From assembly GCA_023381565.1 (NCBI GenBank), contig JAMCRR010000037.1, positions 1 to 50,160 on the forward strand: a stretch of 50,160 nt of DNA, read 5' to 3'. Source of the DNA: Chloroflexota bacterium. Its GTDB lineage: Bacteria > Chloroflexota > Anaerolineae > Anaerolineales > Anaerolineaceae. Below the pieces are notes generated by a model. The model was given only the letters and a program-made list of their open reading frames with translations, was not told the origin of the DNA and did not search any database. Position numbers and translations under genes: made by a program. Positions 32,241-41,710 of this stretch are shown here, piece by piece; position 1 is the first letter of the stretch, and the number at the start of each line of letters is the position of its first letter.

Positions 32241-33989
32241 TTAACCTTTTGTCCTGTGTTTTAACCAATCCAAGAGTCGTTTAGTCGGCCAGGCATTGAT
32301 CACCTGGTCAGGGGTAATCCAGGCACGCCGGGCGACGCCAACGCCGAATTGGACCAGGTCCAGGTGGTCGGGTTGGTGGGCGTCGGTATTGATGCTAAGC
32401 GGGATGCCCATTTCGGCTGCCCTGCGAGCATAAATGTCATCCAGGTCAAGCCTCTCTGGAAAGGCGTTAATCTCCAATGCGATGCCGGTCTCGGCAGCGG
32501 CTTTGAGTACAGAATCCATATCCAGGTCGGCGCCTTCGCGGTCGGGGAGCAGGCGGCCTGTGGGGTGCCCGACGATATCGACGTGCGGGTTGCGCATGGC
32601 GCGTAGCAGCCGCTCGGTGATGACCGCGCGCGGCTGGCGTAGGCTGCTGTGCAGCGAGGCAATGACCACGTCCAGCTTTGCCAGGATTTCATCGGGATAA
32701 TCCAGCGAGCCATCTGCCAGGATTTCGGATTCGGTCCCTTGCAGAATGCGGATCGAATCACCCAATTTGGCTTGTACGGCGTCGATTTCCACGCGCTGGC
32801 GCTGCAGGTCCTCTATCTTCAGGCCTCGGGCGACCCCCAGGCTGACAGAATGATCGGTAATGGCGATCACTTTGAGGCTGCGCTCGCGGGCGGCTTCAGC
32901 CATTGCCTGGATAGAACTATGCCCGTCGCTCCACGTAGAATGGGAGTGCAGCTCGGCGATCAAATCCCCGCGCTCGATCAGCCTGGGGAGCTTCCCTGCC
33001 AGGGCGGCCTGGATTTCGCCACGGTCCTCGCGCATTTCCGGCGGGATCCACGGCAGGCCAATGGCTGCATAGACCTCGGCCTCTTCGGAGTAGAAGACCT
33101 CTTGCCCATCCGGTTGAATAATCGAATGATCTGAAAGGGAAAGCTTTTTATCCTGAGCCAGCTCGCGCAGATGCACGCTATGCTCTTTCGAACCGGTAGC
33201 GTACTGCAGCACGGTGCCCCACTGCTCAGGAGGGTGCACCCAGAGCTGCACGCGCAGGGTGTTCTTCAGTTCCACACTGGTCTTGGCTTCACCGCTGGCC
33301 AAGACCTGGCCCACCTTGGAGTGGTGAGCAAAAGCTTCCATCACCGGTTTGGGGTCGGCGGCGGCGGCAACCAGGTCGATGTCGCCGACCGTTGAGCGCA
33401 TCCGGCGCAGGCTGCCGGCCACTTCCGCGGCTTTCACACCAGGCAGATTTCGCAGCCAGGCTGCCAGCTCTTGTGCGGCCGGCCAGGCTACACCCAATGG
33501 GGTGCGCGTAGAGCGGCGCTTGAGCGCCTCGATACCCGCCAGGATTTTAGCCTCCGATTTTTCTCCAATCCCCGGCAGGCCGCGCAGCTTTCCTTCTCGG
33601 GCGGCGGCTTCCAGCTCGGGCAGGCTGGTGACGCCTGCTTTTCCCCAGAACAAGGCGGCTTTCTTGGGTCCCACATCTGGCACCTGGAGCAGATCGACCA
33701 GGCTGACGGGTACCTCGGTCTTAACCTTCTCGTAAAAACCCAGCCTGCCGGTCCTGAAAAGCTCGTCGAGTTTTTCGGCAATAGCCTTGCCTACCCCAGG
33801 AATTTGATTTAACTCCCCCGCCTGCCAGACCTCGTAGGCATCGCCTCCAAGGTTTGCCAGGCTGTCTGCTGCCCTGCGGTATGCCAGCACTTTATAAATA
33901 TTTTCGCCTTTGATCTCGAGCAGGTCAGCGATGGTATGGAAAATCTTAGCCAGGTCGGAATTTGAGAGATGCTCCCCTTGCGCGCTCAT
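32241..33989 (-). CDS. polX: PolX family DNA polymerase/3'-5' exonuclease
   Basis: Repair polymerase of 582 residues. The N-terminal half is pol-beta-like: helix-hairpin-helix motifs (IPGVGKAIAEKLDEL; LPGIGEKSEAKI), and the palm motif GSLRRMRSTVGDIDLV with catalytic Asp pair. The C-terminal half is a PHP phosphoesterase domain with ELHSHSTWSDGH, ITDHSVSLG and late INTDAHQ His residues, providing the exonuclease. The ATG at 33989 lies six bases after a consensus -10 box, so the message is probably leaderless; an ATG at 34004 would lie upstream of the expected start of transcription. It is divergent from sixA. Confidence 0.93.
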   Translation of the reverse strand: MSAQGEHLSNSDLAKIFHTIADLLEIKGENIYKVLAYRRAADSLANLGGDAYEVWQAGELNQIPGVGKAIAEKLDELFRTGRLGFYEKVKTEVPVSLVDLLQVPDVGPKKAALFWGKAGVTSLPELEAAAREGKLRGLPGIGEKSEAKILAGIEALKRRSTRTPLGVAWPAAQELAAWLRNLPGVKAAEVAGSLRRMRSTVGDIDLVAAAADPKPVMEAFAHHSKVGQVLASGEAKTSVELKNTLRVQLWVHPPEQWGTVLQYATGSKEHSVHLRELAQDKKLSLSDHSIIQPDGQEVFYSEEAEVYAAIGLPWIPPEMREDRGEIQAALAGKLPRLIERGDLIAELHSHSTWSDGHSSIQAMAEAARERSLKVIAITDHSVSLGVARGLKIEDLQRQRVEIDAVQAKLGDSIRILQGTESEILADGSLDYPDEILAKLDVVIASLHSSLRQPRAVITERLLRAMRNPHVDIVGHPTGRLLPDREGADLDMDSVLKAAAETGIALEINAFPERLDLDDIYARRAAEMGIPLSINTDAHQPDHLDLVQFGVGVARRAWITPDQVINAWPTKRLLDWLKHRTKG

Positions 33990-33995
33990 GCTTGA

Positions 33996-34024
33996 AATAT
34001 ACACCGGTTTGGTCGAGAATGCAA
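33996..34024 (-). promoter_or_regulatory. Promoter of polX
   Basis: On the minus strand TTGCAT (34024-34019), 17-base spacer, TATATT (34001-33996), then six bases to the ATG at 33989. Spacing predicts that transcription begins at or next to the start codon. Confidence 0.6.
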
Positions 34025-34034
34025 AGATTTAACT

Positions 34035-34062
34035 TTGATTTATTCTTGAAAACTATTATACT
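34035..34062 (+). promoter_or_regulatory. Promoter of sixA
   Basis: TTGATT (34035-34040), 16-base spacer, TATACT (34057-34062). The ATG at 34073 follows after ten bases, with no Shine-Dalgarno, so the leader would be about four bases. It lies back to back with the polX promoter. Confidence 0.5.
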
Positions 34063-34072
34063 TATCTATAAA

Positions 34073-34561
34073 ATGAAGACCTTATTGATTTTCCGCCATG
34101 CCAAATCCGATTGGGGAGATCCCGGCCTGCCCGATGCAGACAGACCGCTGAATAAACGCGGCAAGCGAGATGCCCCCCGCATGGGCCGGCTGATGCGATC
34201 TGAGGGCTTACTGCCCGATATCATCCTGGTTTCGAGTGCCAAACGCGCCCGCCAGACTGTCGAAGCTGCGGCAGAGGCAGCCGCGTATCAAGGTGAAGAG
34301 GAAATCCACCCTGAGTTTTACATGGCCGGACCAGATGCTTATCTTCAGGCAGTCTCTGATTTAGACGATCGTATTCGCTGTGCCATGGTGGTGGGGCACA
34401 ACCCCGGACTAGAGGAGCTGCTGGCTGGGGTAACCGGGACCGGAGAAGGGCTTCCCACCGCCGCTCTGGCGCGTGTGGATCTTCCGATCGATCACTGGAA
34501 GGATTTGCGTCCGGGTGTGGCGGGGAGGCTGGTGCATATCTGGCGTCCGAAAGAACTGTGA
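34073..34561 (+). CDS. sixA: SixA-like phosphohistidine phosphatase
   Basis: Histidine phosphatase superfamily enzyme of 162 residues that removes phosphate from phosphohistidine or other substrates. The catalytic RHAKSDWG is at residues 8-15, with DRPLNKRG after it, SSAKRARQTVEAA supplying the second Arg, and VVGHNPGLEEL the second catalytic His. The family length is right. The upstream extension of the frame has no support. It ends seven bases before the molybdopterin gene and is likely co-transcribed with it. Confidence 0.88.
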   Translation: MKTLLIFRHAKSDWGDPGLPDADRPLNKRGKRDAPRMGRLMRSEGLLPDIILVSSAKRARQTVEAAAEAAAYQGEEEIHPEFYMAGPDAYLQAVSDLDDRIRCAMVVGHNPGLEELLAGVTGTGEGLPTAALARVDLPIDHWKDLRPGVAGRLVHIWRPKEL

Positions 34562-34568
34562 GGGGAGA

Positions 34569-36188
34569 ATGCGTAAACCGATTTTATTGTTAGGAGCAGC
34601 GACTGGCGGTCTGCTGACCGGGGTTGTGATTGCGTTGACCTATCTGGGTGAGCAGGTTTCCGGGCTCCCGTTCGTTCCATTTGATCTCTTTGATTGGATC
34701 ACGCGCCTTCTTCCGGGGGTTTTTGTCGACCGGGCGATTGGAGTCATGGTTGGGGTGATAAACGCATTCCATCTGGGACCGACTGCCAGCACCGCAAAAT
34801 CGGCCGAACAGGCAATGGGGATCATCTTTTTTATCATCGCCGGGGCAATTCTCGGGTTGGTCGCCGCTGCCCTGAGCCGGGCACATGCCGCCAGCGCAGG
34901 GAGGATCGGGTTGGCGATGGGGGCGGTTGGCTTCCTGGTATCGTGGGTCGCCGAAAGCGGTTTGGGATTTCGGCAGTCGGGGCTTTTGCTAACCACTTTG
35001 TGGATGGCAATCCTATTCCTGGGAGTGGGCGCGTTGTTTGGAAGGTGGATGTCTCAGGAGCTCCTGCCGGCTCAAACGAGCTCCGCAGAGCTGGCTGCTA
35101 CCCGGCGCCAGTTTCTAACCTGGCTGTGGGGCAGCTCGGTGGCTTTTATTTTGGCGACCTGGGGGTTCTCGCGCATCAATGCTGCGGCTTCCGGCCCGGC
35201 AACTGCCCAGGGTCCGACATCGACACCATTAATCCCGAATACCGGCGGAACGAGCGGGCCGGCCGCTTCTCCCCCGCTATCGGTCCTGGAAAAACGCATT
35301 CCTTCTGTGCCGGGCACACGCCCGGAGGTCACGGCGATAACGGATTTCTACAGGGTGGACATCAATATAGGCGTTCCTACGACCGATATCAACACCTGGC
35401 GTCTGGTTGTGGATGGGCTGGTGGAGACGCCCCTATCCCTGACGCTCGACCAGATCCGCAAACTACCCTCAATTTCTCAATATGCCACCCTTTCCTGCAT
35501 TTCGAACCCGGTGGGGGGCGATTTGATCAGCACGGCTGAGTTTACCGGCGTCCCGCTTAAAACCGTGCTGGCTCAAGCCGGCTTGAAACAGGGGGCAGCC
35601 TTCGTCAATATGATGGCTTTCGACGGTTTTTATGAGAGCCTGGATATGAACGTGGCAATGGATGAACGCACCATCCTGGCTTACCGGATGAATGGAATCC
35701 AGCTCTTGCCCGAGCACGGCTATCCACTGCGAATTTTCATCCCTGACCTTTACGGAATGAAACAACCCAAGTGGCTTTCGCACCTGATCGTGACCGACCG
35801 GTTGGGACCGGGATATTGGGTTGATCGGGGTTGGAGCCAGACGGCGATCGTCGAGACAACTTCCGTAGTGGATTCGGTCAAGGATTACAACCTGGACACT
35901 CAAACCAATGTGTTGCCGGTGGGAGGCATCGCCTACGCCGGAGACCGTGGCATCAGCAAGGTGGAGGTGCAAGTCGACAATAGCCCGTGGGCGCCGGCCG
36001 AGCTGCGCGACCCTCCGCTCAGTATTCTCACCTGGGTGCAGTGGCGCTACAACTACACCTACCAGCCGGGACGCCATGTCTTTCGAGTGCGGGCCTACGA
36101 CGGCACGGGCGCGCTGCAGATTACACAGTCCAGCGATCCACTACCGAATGGAGCTACGGGGATCGATTCGTTTGTCGCCGATCTATGA
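34569..36188 (+). CDS. Membrane-anchored sulfite-oxidase-type molybdopterin oxidoreductase
   Basis: A 539-residue fusion. The first 160 or so residues have four membrane helices. TRRQFL at 178-183 followed by a hydrophobic stretch (184-204) looks like an internal twin-arginine signal/anchor. After a Pro/Thr-rich linker, the molybdopterin domain (about 255-435) has TLSCISNPVGGDLI with C310 as the expected Mo ligand, and the C-terminal dimerisation domain follows to the end. It probably acts outside the membrane; the substrate is unknown. GAGGGGAG precedes the ATG. Its 3' end overlaps the convergent glycosyltransferase by 35 bases. Confidence 0.87.
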   Translation: MRKPILLLGAATGGLLTGVVIALTYLGEQVSGLPFVPFDLFDWITRLLPGVFVDRAIGVMVGVINAFHLGPTASTAKSAEQAMGIIFFIIAGAILGLVAAALSRAHAASAGRIGLAMGAVGFLVSWVAESGLGFRQSGLLLTTLWMAILFLGVGALFGRWMSQELLPAQTSSAELAATRRQFLTWLWGSSVAFILATWGFSRINAAASGPATAQGPTSTPLIPNTGGTSGPAASPPLSVLEKRIPSVPGTRPEVTAITDFYRVDINIGVPTTDINTWRLVVDGLVETPLSLTLDQIRKLPSISQYATLSCISNPVGGDLISTAEFTGVPLKTVLAQAGLKQGAAFVNMMAFDGFYESLDMNVAMDERTILAYRMNGIQLLPEHGYPLRIFIPDLYGMKQPKWLSHLIVTDRLGPGYWVDRGWSQTAIVETTSVVDSVKDYNLDTQTNVLPVGGIAYAGDRGISKVEVQVDNSPWAPAELRDPPLSILTWVQWRYNYTYQPGRHVFRVRAYDGTGALQITQSSDPLPNGATGIDSFVADL

Positions 36189-36954
36189 CTTTTTTTGAAT
36201 ATACCCCGCGCAAATCAGCAAGGCGAATGCGCACCAGATCATTCAACCCACGCAAGGCATCTTTAAACAGGTTGACCCGCCGCGTGCGGTGGTAGTCCCA
36301 TTCCACCGGGACCTCGCGAATGCGGTAGCCCAGCCTATGGGCCACGAAGAGCAGCTCAACATCGAAACCGGAGGTCACGGCGGCGCCACGCGGCGTCCCG
36401 TCGGGCGTAACCGCCGCATATAGACTAAGTCCGTCGAGGATCGGATGGATGGCTTCTCTTCGGAAAGCCTTAAACCCGCATTGGGTATCGCTCACCTGAC
36501 TGAATCCCAGGATGATGTTCCGCAGCATGATCTGGCTGATAGACATCAGCTTGCGCCAGGCGGGGGCATTTCGGCGCACTCTGCCGCGTGAGCCAATGAT
36601 CACGTCGTAGCCTTGTTCGTACCAGGGAATCAGCCTGGAAACCTGATCCAGAGGTGTGGCCTGGTCCATATCGCTGAACAATACGAGCTCTCCTTCTGCA
36701 GACAGGAGGCCGGTGGTCACTGCGTGCGCCTTTCCCCGGTGAGGGCTGGAAATCACCCGAAATCCGGGGTGGCTCTCCGCAAAACTGCGCGCCAACTCGG
36801 CGGTTGCATCCAGACTGCCATCATCGACGATCACCACTTCATACGTGAAGGACTGCCTAGAGAGATATCCGGCGACCTGGTCTAACGCGCCGGACTGGAT
36901 GTTGCTGGCTTCATTGTATGCCGGAATTACCACCGAGAGAAAAGGCCGGGCCAT
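36154..36954 (-). CDS. Family 2 glycosyltransferase (dolichyl-phosphate type)
   Basis: A 266-residue GT-A glycosyltransferase like dolichyl- or polyprenyl-phosphate sugar synthases. SVVIPAYNEASNI, VIVDDGSLDATAEL and SDMDQATPLDQV (the metal-binding D-x-D) are in order, followed by GSRGRVRRNAPAWR and the DTQCGFKAFRREA motif typical of DPM/DPG-type enzymes. There is no C-terminal membrane helix. It probably transfers a hexose to a lipid carrier for glycan or glycoprotein synthesis, which is inferred from family. Confidence 0.9.
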   Translation of the reverse strand: MARPFLSVVIPAYNEASNIQSGALDQVAGYLSRQSFTYEVVIVDDGSLDATAELARSFAESHPGFRVISSPHRGKAHAVTTGLLSAEGELVLFSDMDQATPLDQVSRLIPWYEQGYDVIIGSRGRVRRNAPAWRKLMSISQIMLRNIILGFSQVSDTQCGFKAFRREAIHPILDGLSLYAAVTPDGTPRGAAVTSGFDVELLFVAHRLGYRIREVPVEWDYHRTRRVNLFKDALRGLNDLVRIRLADLRGVYSKKVIDRRQTNRSP

Positions 36955-37010
36955 AATGCAGTAATTATAAGACCTTTTCTATTCCTACCTATGAATGACG
37001 CCAATTATTA

Positions 37011-39431
37011 TCAAGATTGTGCAGGCTGAGCCAGGCGGCCCTGACCAGGGAGCAGATTGAGCCTGGCTTCGATCTGGTGCTCGACGTCTGCGCGGGCGAA
37101 GAGCATGGTATGGTATCCCCCGTTGAACCACCCCAGGAGCTGGTCGTCGTAATGGAGGCTCGCAGGGTTGCCGGATTGGCCGGGGGCGAGCAATCCCAGT
37201 GTATGATCGAGATCGCTCAGATCGGCGAGAAACCGAAACGGCGGGCCGATTTTGGTTTTTCCGTTCTCTTCCGGCGGGAATGCCGATACGGCAAAGACGG
37301 TTGTTCCATCTCCACCGACCGGATAAGGCCCGCGATCAAAGAATGCCTTCAGGGGTTTGGCTTGCCCCAAAATATGGCCAAAGGTGATCAGGTGCGCCTT
37401 GCCCCACCTCCATTCTTTAGGATCGGGTCCGAACCTTTTAATCAGCTCATCGACGGTTTGGCGGAGCGCCTTGCGCAAGACATCGTCGCGAGTTTCGCCG
37501 TTTCCCTGGTCGAACCAAGGCGAGTTGGGCACAGCCAGGATCTTTTGGAACCATTCCCAGGAGCGGAAACCAATCATGTTCCCTGGCGCCAGGGTCGAGT
37601 TTGGCCCCTGCCCGGCATATCCTGGCGTAAGCTCGGAGAGCTTATTTTCGAGAGTGAATGGAATGACCCGGTGCATAAAATACTCGAAGACCGTCGCTGC
37701 CGGGCTGCTCGTATCGATATGACCATCCCATGCGCTCAAGAACCCCACAACCTGTTTCAAATCCTCATCCTCGACCTCCAAACGGCCCAGGTAAGGAGCA
37801 ATCTCGCGCGCGGATACAGAGATCTGGTCGAACTGCATTTGCTGCATGGTTGCCAGGTCTACCCGGTCTCTTTGATCGATCAGTTCGTGGATGCGCTGTG
37901 CCCGGTCTGCCAGGACATAATCCTGGCCCAAGACGTACGGGTACGAGCGGTCGGCGATATGATTGTTCGCCGTGACAATCTTTGCTTCGAGCGGGTTGAA
38001 TAGTTGCGGCAGCTCGTCAAATGGAATCGTACCGGTCCATTCGTATTCGTCTGTCCACCCGGGGACGGGTATGCGTCCATCGCCGCGGGCGCGCACCGGA
38101 ATGCGCCCCGACAGGATGTAGGCGATATTCCCCTGCGTGTCGGCGAAGACGCAATTCACCACCGGCTCAGCCCATTCGCGCAAAGCCTCCCGTAACTCTT
38201 GGCAGCTAGCCGCCCGGTTGACTCCTAACAACGCCAGAAATGTTTTTCCCGGTTGGTGTGAGGTCCAGCGCATGGCCAGGGATTGGTGGTTTTTGTAGTC
38301 GGTAACCAGGTTGTTGATGATGGGACCGTGCCGTGTGATAATCACCTCTTCGGTGATGCTCTCTTCCCCTTTTACGCGGATCTCTTCTTTGCGGACCTCG
38401 GCGTTATACCAACCCCCCGCGTATTCCACCTGTACCTTTCCGTCAGCTTCACGACGGATATGCTCGATGTACAGGTCCTGGATATCTGCCAGCCCGGCGG
38501 TAAAACCCCAGGCAACCTGCTCGTTGTGCCCGACGATGACCAGGGGGATCCCGGGGAAACTGACCCCGGTGACATTCAAGCCGCCGCCGGAAAGATGGTT
38601 TTCGTACCAGATGGCCGGAGTGTCTAGCCCCAGGTGCATATCGTTTGCCAGGAGGGGTTTACCGCCCTCTGTGCGAAATCCGGTTACCGCCCAGCTGTTG
38701 CTTCCCACGCCATCTCGGGTTGTTGGTCCCATCAACCGGCGGGCGCGGTCATCGAATTTGATCGAGGTAAAATCATCTCCCTCCAACCCCAGGATATACG
38801 GTCCTGGGGGATTCTCCTCCACCTCCAGGTCGCTTTCCAGCTCGGGACCCAGATGCTCGATGAGCTGTTGGCGCAGGATCTCGGTTTCCCAATTTTCCGA
38901 AAGTCCCCAGGACATCAGTTTGGGCCAGGAGAGAGAATCAACTACGGTCCACTTTTCCGGCTGGTAGCCGAGGATGGTGAACTCGATGGGAAATCGCCGG
39001 CGAGAGATGTAGGCGTTTATTCCAGCAACGTATGCCTCCAGCAGAGATTGCATATCTTGGTCGAGGAGGCCGGGTTCCTGATCGGCAGCTCGCCGCAGCC
39101 CAAGAGTGCGAATCCAACGGTCGACCGGCGCGGCGACCGGTCCCATTACTTCTGCCAGCCGGCCTGCAACGAGCCGGCGGTTGAAATCCATCTGGAACAG
39201 GCGGTCTTGGGCGTGGACGAAACCCTGGGAAAACAGAAGATCAGGCAGGTTACCGGCATAGATATGCGGGATTCCCCAGTGGTCGTGCAGGATTTCTACC
39301 GGCTCGTGCAAACCGTCGATGTGAAGGGTGCCCGAGGTCCGAGGCAAGCTCCGCCGGCTTATTCGGTCTAACGCAGGTTTCAGGGCAGAGCCCAGGAATT
39401 TGTTTAAGAAACGAGTTTGCTGAAGAGTCAT
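37011..39431 (-). CDS. Penicillin acylase family protein
   Basis: Ntn-hydrolase amidase of 806 residues. The alpha part (about 30-230) has DHWGIPHIYAGN and QGFVHAQDRLFQMD. The self-cleaved beta part begins at S244 in GSNSW, the N-terminal nucleophile after autoprocessing, followed by GKPLLANDMHLGL. NHIADRSYPYVLGQDY and a late GGDGTTVF are also family features. No clear signal peptide is seen, although most relatives are exported. The true substrate may be acyl-homoserine lactones or other amides; beta-lactam cleavage is only the family name. A good promoter lies about 70 bases upstream. Confidence 0.9.
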   Translation of the reverse strand: MTLQQTRFLNKFLGSALKPALDRISRRSLPRTSGTLHIDGLHEPVEILHDHWGIPHIYAGNLPDLLFSQGFVHAQDRLFQMDFNRRLVAGRLAEVMGPVAAPVDRWIRTLGLRRAADQEPGLLDQDMQSLLEAYVAGINAYISRRRFPIEFTILGYQPEKWTVVDSLSWPKLMSWGLSENWETEILRQQLIEHLGPELESDLEVEENPPGPYILGLEGDDFTSIKFDDRARRLMGPTTRDGVGSNSWAVTGFRTEGGKPLLANDMHLGLDTPAIWYENHLSGGGLNVTGVSFPGIPLVIVGHNEQVAWGFTAGLADIQDLYIEHIRREADGKVQVEYAGGWYNAEVRKEEIRVKGEESITEEVIITRHGPIINNLVTDYKNHQSLAMRWTSHQPGKTFLALLGVNRAASCQELREALREWAEPVVNCVFADTQGNIAYILSGRIPVRARGDGRIPVPGWTDEYEWTGTIPFDELPQLFNPLEAKIVTANNHIADRSYPYVLGQDYVLADRAQRIHELIDQRDRVDLATMQQMQFDQISVSAREIAPYLGRLEVEDEDLKQVVGFLSAWDGHIDTSSPAATVFEYFMHRVIPFTLENKLSELTPGYAGQGPNSTLAPGNMIGFRSWEWFQKILAVPNSPWFDQGNGETRDDVLRKALRQTVDELIKRFGPDPKEWRWGKAHLITFGHILGQAKPLKAFFDRGPYPVGGDGTTVFAVSAFPPEENGKTKIGPPFRFLADLSDLDHTLGLLAPGQSGNPASLHYDDQLLGWFNGGYHTMLFARADVEHQIEARLNLLPGQGRLAQPAQS

Positions 39432-39498
39432 AGATGAGTGACACTACTCAATCGGTTTGCGATTACCCCCCCTGATTTCCTGAATGGGTGTAATTAAA

Positions 39499-39526
39499 AT
39501 TATATCGGCTAGGTTTTCGGATACAA
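39499..39526 (-). promoter_or_regulatory. Promoter of the penicillin acylase gene
   Basis: On the minus strand TTGTAT (39526-39521), 16-base spacer, consensus TATAAT (39504-39499). The leader to the ATG at 39431 would be about 60 bases. Confidence 0.55.
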
Positions 39527-39625
39527 GTAGGAAAATCCCTGTATTCAACACGGCAGGGTTATAATCCACGAGACAGGTAACTGGCAAACCGAAAGATAAA
39601 CGAATGATCAAGAGGGAGGCTTTGC

Positions 39626-41500
39626 ATGGCTGAAAAAATCTTCCGACCGTACGGGATATGGGACAGTCCCATCAGTCCAACTTTTATGAGCGTGCAGTTA
39701 CGTCTTTCAGACGTGCTGTGGGATTCGGATGGGCAGACTCTGGTTTGGTTGGAAGGGCGCGGCGCGCAAGGGGTATTGCTCAGCCAGAGCGAAGGGCAGG
39801 CCCCGGTGGAGCTGAATTGGGAGCAAAATGTTCGCGCCGGGGTTGGTTACGGGGGCGGCGATTTCACCGTCCGCGACGGTGTGGTGGTCTTTGCCGCTCA
39901 AGACGGCCGCCTGTACCGGCGTTGCCTTACCTACGACCAGCCCAGGGCAATCAGCCCCGAGTTCGGCCACGCAGCCTCACCCGCACTTTCGCCTGATGGC
40001 CGCTGGGTGGTCTACGTGCATTCCGTAGAGCGCCGCGACAGCCTGGGGCTGGTCGCCTGTACTGGAGAAAGCTGGCCGGTCCACCTGGCGCAGGGAGCGG
40101 ATTTCTACATGCAGCCGGTCTGGCACCCGCGCGGGGATCGCCTTGCCTGGGTGGAATGGGATCACCCCAACATGCCCTGGGACGGGACGCGTTTGATGCT
40201 CGCCGTCCTGGAGGGTGAAACTCCGCGTCTGGCGCAGATGCATCCGGTTGCCGGAGGCGCAGACACGCCCATTTTCCAACCGGGATTCTCGCCGGATGGG
40301 CGCTGGTTAAGCTATACTGCCGGGGAAGGCGAATGGGATAAGCTTTATTTGCTCGACCTAGATAGCGGTCAGGCGCATGTTCTGGTGGATGGCGGCACGC
40401 TTGCCGCGCCTGCCTGGGGGCAGGGCATGCACACCTACGGCTGGAGCGGAGACAGCCGGCGCATAGTTTACCTGAGAAACGAGGCCGGTTTTGCCTCCTT
40501 GTGGCAGGTCGAGGTCGAATCCGGAATGACCACCCGAATGGATCTGGCCCCGTATACCTGGCTGGAACAGGTAAGTGTCTCCCCAAAAGGCGACCGGGTA
40601 GCCTGCATCGCATCCTCCCCGGGGATTGCCCCGCAGGTGATCACCTGGGAAGACCATGCCATTCGCACCATCCGGCGCAGCACGTCCGAGGTGGTAGATC
40701 CGCAGGATTTGTCGATCCCGCGTGCGATTACCTGGAAGGCGCCCGATTCTACGGTGGTGCACGGTCTGTATTTTCCGCCGGCCAATCCCAAATATCAGAG
40801 CACCGGCCTGCCGCCGGCCATCGTGCTCATTCACGGGGGGCCTACTTCTCAGCGACCTGCCAGTTATTCGCCTGAGGCAGAGTTCTTCACCAGCCGGGGA
40901 TATGCCTGGCTGGAGGTCAACTACCGCGGCAGTACCGGCTATGGGCGTACCTATATGAAGATGCTGCGCGGCCGCTGGGGAGAGCTTGACGTGGAAGACG
41001 CCGCCGGGGGAGCGCAGGCTCTGGTCGATCAGGGCCTGGCCGACGCGAAACGGCTGGTCATCAAAGGCGGGAGCGCAGGCGGATACACGGTTCTGAACGC
41101 CCTCATCCGATATCCGGGTAAATTCAAGGCCGGTGTTTGCTTATACGGTGTGAGCAACCTGTTCACGCTGGCTGCGGAGACGCATAAGTTCGAGGAGCGC
41201 TACACCGATTCGCTGGTCGGACCGCTACCCGAAGCAGCCGAAAAATATCACGCCTGGTCGCCGATCTTCCACGCCGAGCACATCCGCGACCCGCTGGCCG
41301 TGTTCCAGGGGAATGAGGATAAGGTGGTGCCTACCAACCAGGCTGAGACGATCGTCGCCGCACTGCGCGAGCATCATGTGCCGCACATCTACCGGCTCTA
41401 CGAAGGGGAGGGGCACGGTTTCCGCCGCCCCGAGACCTGGGCTGCACACTACGAGGATGTGTTGAGTTTCCTCAAGCAGTATGTGCTGTTTAGCGTCTGA
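39626..41500 (+). CDS. S9 family prolyl oligopeptidase-type peptidase
   Basis: Serine peptidase of 624 residues with an N-terminal beta-propeller (about 20-350; repeats such as SPALSPDGRWVVYVHS) and a C-terminal alpha/beta-hydrolase domain. Oxyanion motif HGGPTSQRP, the nucleophile Ser in KGGSAGGYTVL, Asp in NEDKVVPTN and His in GEGHGFRRPE make the triad. There is no signal peptide, so it should be cytoplasmic and act on short peptides. GGGAGG precedes the ATG. Confidence 0.92.
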   Translation: MAEKIFRPYGIWDSPISPTFMSVQLRLSDVLWDSDGQTLVWLEGRGAQGVLLSQSEGQAPVELNWEQNVRAGVGYGGGDFTVRDGVVVFAAQDGRLYRRCLTYDQPRAISPEFGHAASPALSPDGRWVVYVHSVERRDSLGLVACTGESWPVHLAQGADFYMQPVWHPRGDRLAWVEWDHPNMPWDGTRLMLAVLEGETPRLAQMHPVAGGADTPIFQPGFSPDGRWLSYTAGEGEWDKLYLLDLDSGQAHVLVDGGTLAAPAWGQGMHTYGWSGDSRRIVYLRNEAGFASLWQVEVESGMTTRMDLAPYTWLEQVSVSPKGDRVACIASSPGIAPQVITWEDHAIRTIRRSTSEVVDPQDLSIPRAITWKAPDSTVVHGLYFPPANPKYQSTGLPPAIVLIHGGPTSQRPASYSPEAEFFTSRGYAWLEVNYRGSTGYGRTYMKMLRGRWGELDVEDAAGGAQALVDQGLADAKRLVIKGGSAGGYTVLNALIRYPGKFKAGVCLYGVSNLFTLAAETHKFEERYTDSLVGPLPEAAEKYHAWSPIFHAEHIRDPLAVFQGNEDKVVPTNQAETIVAALREHHVPHIYRLYEGEGHGFRRPETWAAHYEDVLSFLKQYVLFSV

Positions 41501-41710
41501 ATAGTCGATAGCGGTAAGGTCAACGGATATTCAACAAATTAATGGATGTTGGGTTTTGGGTCGAGCATCTACCGGTTATTCAGGATAGATCGATGCCCCT
41601 CAGTCCAACTGACATAGAGTGATGGATAGAAGAGCCGGATTATCTCTATAGGAATCATAACTTGGGCAAAATTCGGGTCCTGGCCTGGCTTGTAATTCTG
41701 GTTATAATTC

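Noticed and set aside
37017-38003. 328-codon plus-strand frame
   Set aside because: Antisense to the penicillin acylase gene; the product shows no recognisable motif.
38311-38967. 218-codon plus-strand frame
   Set aside because: Antisense to the well-supported penicillin acylase gene, with no domain or ribosome-binding site.
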